Below the pieces are notes generated by a model, which searched no databases, had not been told where the DNA came from, and saw only the letters and a list, made by a program, of their open reading frames with translations. Position numbers and translations under genes: made by a program. A DNA stretch of 64,000 nt, from NCBI GenBank assembly GCA_035235625.1, contig CP141143.1:27724592-27788591 (forward strand), given 5' to 3'. This stretch comes from Saururus chinensis. Its lineage: Eukaryota; Streptophyta; Magnoliopsida; Piperales; Saururaceae. Of this stretch, positions 62,001 through 64,000 are shown one piece after another; the stretch's first letter is position 1; every line of letters begins with the position of its first letter.

Positions 62001-62849
62001 ACCATAATGGACGCCATAGTGTCTTCACAATTTGAAGTTCTTGATTGCAAAAAGAGCCAGTTGCACCGTAATTCACCAGCACCTTATATAACATCTTCAC
62101 TTCAGCAGGATGCAGCAAACAAACTACATTTTGCTGCTGCACATACCATGAAAGTCAGTGATATTTTCTTTGTCATATCTATATCCTCTTTGTTATAATA
62201 TGTATCATTTGGCTTTCAAATATTTCCTTATTTGTTAATAGCTCATAAGTTGTTAATTGTTCAAGAGTATGCACCTTTTTGACAAGCCGCAATGCTGATT
62301 TTGTTTTTTAGCATCCAGTTGCCTGAACTGCCCCATGTAATTTTGTCCCATGTAATTTTGCATCATCTGCTTTACTCTTAACCATCAGGTTGCCCTACTA
62401 TTTGATCTTGAGCTCAACCTAATTTGAGAGCCTAGGACTAAAATCATGTGTGTTCATATTCCCTTTGAATATTAACTTATTTGTTAATAGTTTATGAGTT
62501 GTTAATTGATCAAGAGTATGCACCTTTTCGACGAGCCATGTCGATTTTATATGAGTAATGCTGATTTGGTTTTATAGCAGCTAGTCACCCGAACTGTCCC
62601 ATGTAGTTTTACTTCATCTGCTATACTTAATCATCAGGTTGCCCTACTATTTGAACCTGAGCTGAACCTTATTTGAGAGTTTAGGACTAAAATCATATTT
62701 GTTTATAATCTTACAAAAAATGTTTCATGGTTGATGGTCATGCTTGTTACTTTCGATTGCAGTTGGCTCAGAAGCTTTATGAGGGTGTTAAACTTTCTGA
62801 TGATGAAGCAGCAGGGCTGATCACGTACATGCGGACTGATGGATTTCAT
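59020..62849 (+). CDS. Type IA DNA topoisomerase (bacterial TopA-like), 5' part
   Basis: Relaxes negatively supercoiled DNA through a 5'-phosphotyrosine link; the plant TopA-like enzyme is expected in organelles. Visible exons: 59020-59103, 59611-60351, 60423-60934, 61499-62153 and 62763-62849, giving 693 residues with phases that fit; the gene runs off the right edge. The N-terminus (MAGLQLHRLWSTSCLHSG...) and start of exon 2 are Ser/Arg-rich with few acids, like a transit peptide. A Lys-rich linker (about residues 150-350) follows. The Toprim domain has KSIVVVESLTKAKVIQKYLG with the catalytic Glu, and ASDPDREGEAIAWHI with the DxDxE metal site. The core has ARRALDYLIGF and KLPGCQSAGRVQSAALGLI. 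The active-site Tyr is in GLITYMRTDG in exon 5. The 71-bp intron after exon 2 is the least certain boundary. Confidence 0.93.
62222..62720. repeat. About 250-bp tandem duplication in a topoisomerase intron
   Basis: The unit from TATTTGTTAATAG through AAGAGTATGCACCTTTT and TCAGGTTGCCCTACTATTTG to AGGACTAAAATCAT occurs at about 62222-62450 and 62474-62695, with about 10-15 percent differences by eye. It lies inside the intron between exons 4 and 5. Confidence 0.85.
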
Positions 62850-63660
62850 GTAGGTATTACACTTAATGATTTCCTTCTTGTTGAGATTGCTTGAGTATTT
62901 CTAAAGTTGTTTGAAAGTGAATGACAGTCTTGCTACTTCCAGTAACTTTAATTCAACAGCTTCAACGTCTAGATTTTTTTGCATGTGGATCTACAAATTT
63001 GCTAATTTGCAGGTGTTGTGTCAGCAAAATTTGCTTTGAGTTTTTGTGTTCGCTAAGCTTTTGATTCTTGTTATTTCCTTGTGCTTCTTTTGCTAAAAAT
63101 TAAAAACGCATTCATATTTGGCGTCACTGGATTAATCATGATAAAAAATTGCAGATAATTATATAGAATAGTTGTGAATGATTTCCGTAGTCATTTGCTT
63201 ATGTTGATATGAGGACACCACGTGGACCCTGGATGATTTGGTGATTTTTCATCTCATTAGGAAATTAATCTGTTTATGTAGGTTTACTTAGTAGTGGTTT
63301 ATCCTGAGTAGGGTTTTTTTTGGTAACTCTTTGTTTAGGATGGTTCCTATTTCAGTATGAGTTGTATTTCTTATTGGAGTCATATTGTAAGCATATAAAA
63401 ATCTAGCTATATGTGAGTGAAATAGACCGTTCTAAATTTTAAAATATATATTGAAGAAGATATTCTCCTTTTGGTGCTGAAGCCGAACAAAACCCTTGGT
63501 TCCAAAGCCTAGGTTATCTTCCCATCAGGTGCGGACTCTGGAAGTCATCCCCTTCTCTTCCCTTGCCATTTTCCCAATGTACATCTTGATTTCCACCGTT
63601 TTTAGTCGTAGGATGCTTGTCCTGCATCAGTTGAATTTATGATAAATGGCCTTTAGCCTT
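62850..63660. other. Topoisomerase intron, nothing further recognised
   Basis: Begins with GTAGGT after exon 5. AT-rich and without exon-like sequence with TopA motifs; the next exon must lie beyond the window or was missed. Confidence 0.6.
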
Positions 63661-63664
63661 AAAG

Positions 63665-64000
63665 AAAATTTATGGAAAGATAGGACAAGAGTGAGATCTG
63701 GGATATTATATGGCTCATAATGCAGACGACAAAAAAAGCCATATTGATGAGATGACTGTGGCAGAAATGAAAATCTTAAGATGAATGAGGGGGAATTCTA
63801 TTAAGGATCATATTAGATATGACTATATTAAGGACTTAAGAGGAGTCTTGTTGGTGATATATGTAGAAAAAGCTGATTGAGATGATTCGGTTATGCTCAA
63901 AGGAAACAGCTCAAGGAGACGTCACCTCTGGAAGAATAGAGGAAGACCAAGGATGCCTTAGAAGGAGCTAGTGTAAAAAGACTTGGTAATGTATAAGGTT
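63665..64000 (+). mobile_element. RTE-type LINE 3' fragment in the topoisomerase intron
   Basis: Recognisable remains of the C-terminal tail of the plant RTE-clade endonuclease/reverse transcriptase: EMTVAEMKILR, then NSIKDHIRYDYIKD, and RGRPRMP followed by KELV. Stops and frame changes are present (for example the Trp after KILR is a stop), so it is dead on arrival or decayed. It lies in the same orientation as the host gene and continues to the window edge. Confidence 0.75.

Overview
The window is nuclear DNA of a flowering plant. It is AT-rich and made mostly of nested transposable elements. The host genes are split by plant-type GT-AG introns. I cannot assign the species from the sequence.

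Only two host genes are convincing, both on the + strand. One is a complete five-exon GDSL-type esterase/lipase (22965-26041, 362 residues), with a decayed copy of its last exon and 3' flank about 5.5 kb upstream (20290-20835). The other is the 5' part of a type IA (bacterial TopA-like) DNA topoisomerase with an organelle-type N-terminus. It starts at 59020, its exons run to 62849, and it continues past the right edge. It has a 41-codon upstream ORF whose stop overlaps the main start, and an RTE-type LINE tail sits in the last visible intron.

Layout. 1-3.7 kb: intergenic DNA with two Stowaway-type MITEs. 3.7-13.9 kb: a Mutator-like (MULE) transposase gene, split in its SWIM zinc finger by a 5.1 kb CACTA element (6641-11725), which itself carries an 0.8 kb palindromic MULE-type element with a perfect 9-bp target duplication (10261-11084). 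The non-coding parts of the outer MULE are full of a palindromic motif built on ATCGTGTTA/TAACACGAT. 13.97-16.4 kb: an LTR with primer-binding site. 17-22.6 kb: small hairpin elements, including a 441-bp GC-rich foldback and a 405-bp hAT-type MITE. 22.6-26.2 kb: GDSL gene with a duplicated promoter-proximal block. 26.3-27.4 kb: Stowaway MITEs, one with a second TIR element inside. 28.5-36.9 kb: a broken Ty3/gypsy fossil split by a 3.5 kb solo LTR. 39.5-40.6 kb: a second Ty3 remnant.

41056-58128 is a Ty1/copia fossil with a perfect 5-bp target duplication (AAACT). It has been inflated by a 2.1 kb solo LTR, a further LTR, an inverted LTR fragment, and, inside that fragment, a 3.7 kb foldback element with 1.1-1.3 kb inverted arms and a near-perfect 9-bp target duplication. 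The order of insertion can be read from target-site duplications at most levels.

No RNA gene, CRISPR array or prokaryotic feature was found. Exon boundaries come from reading frame, GT-AG sites and family motifs by eye.
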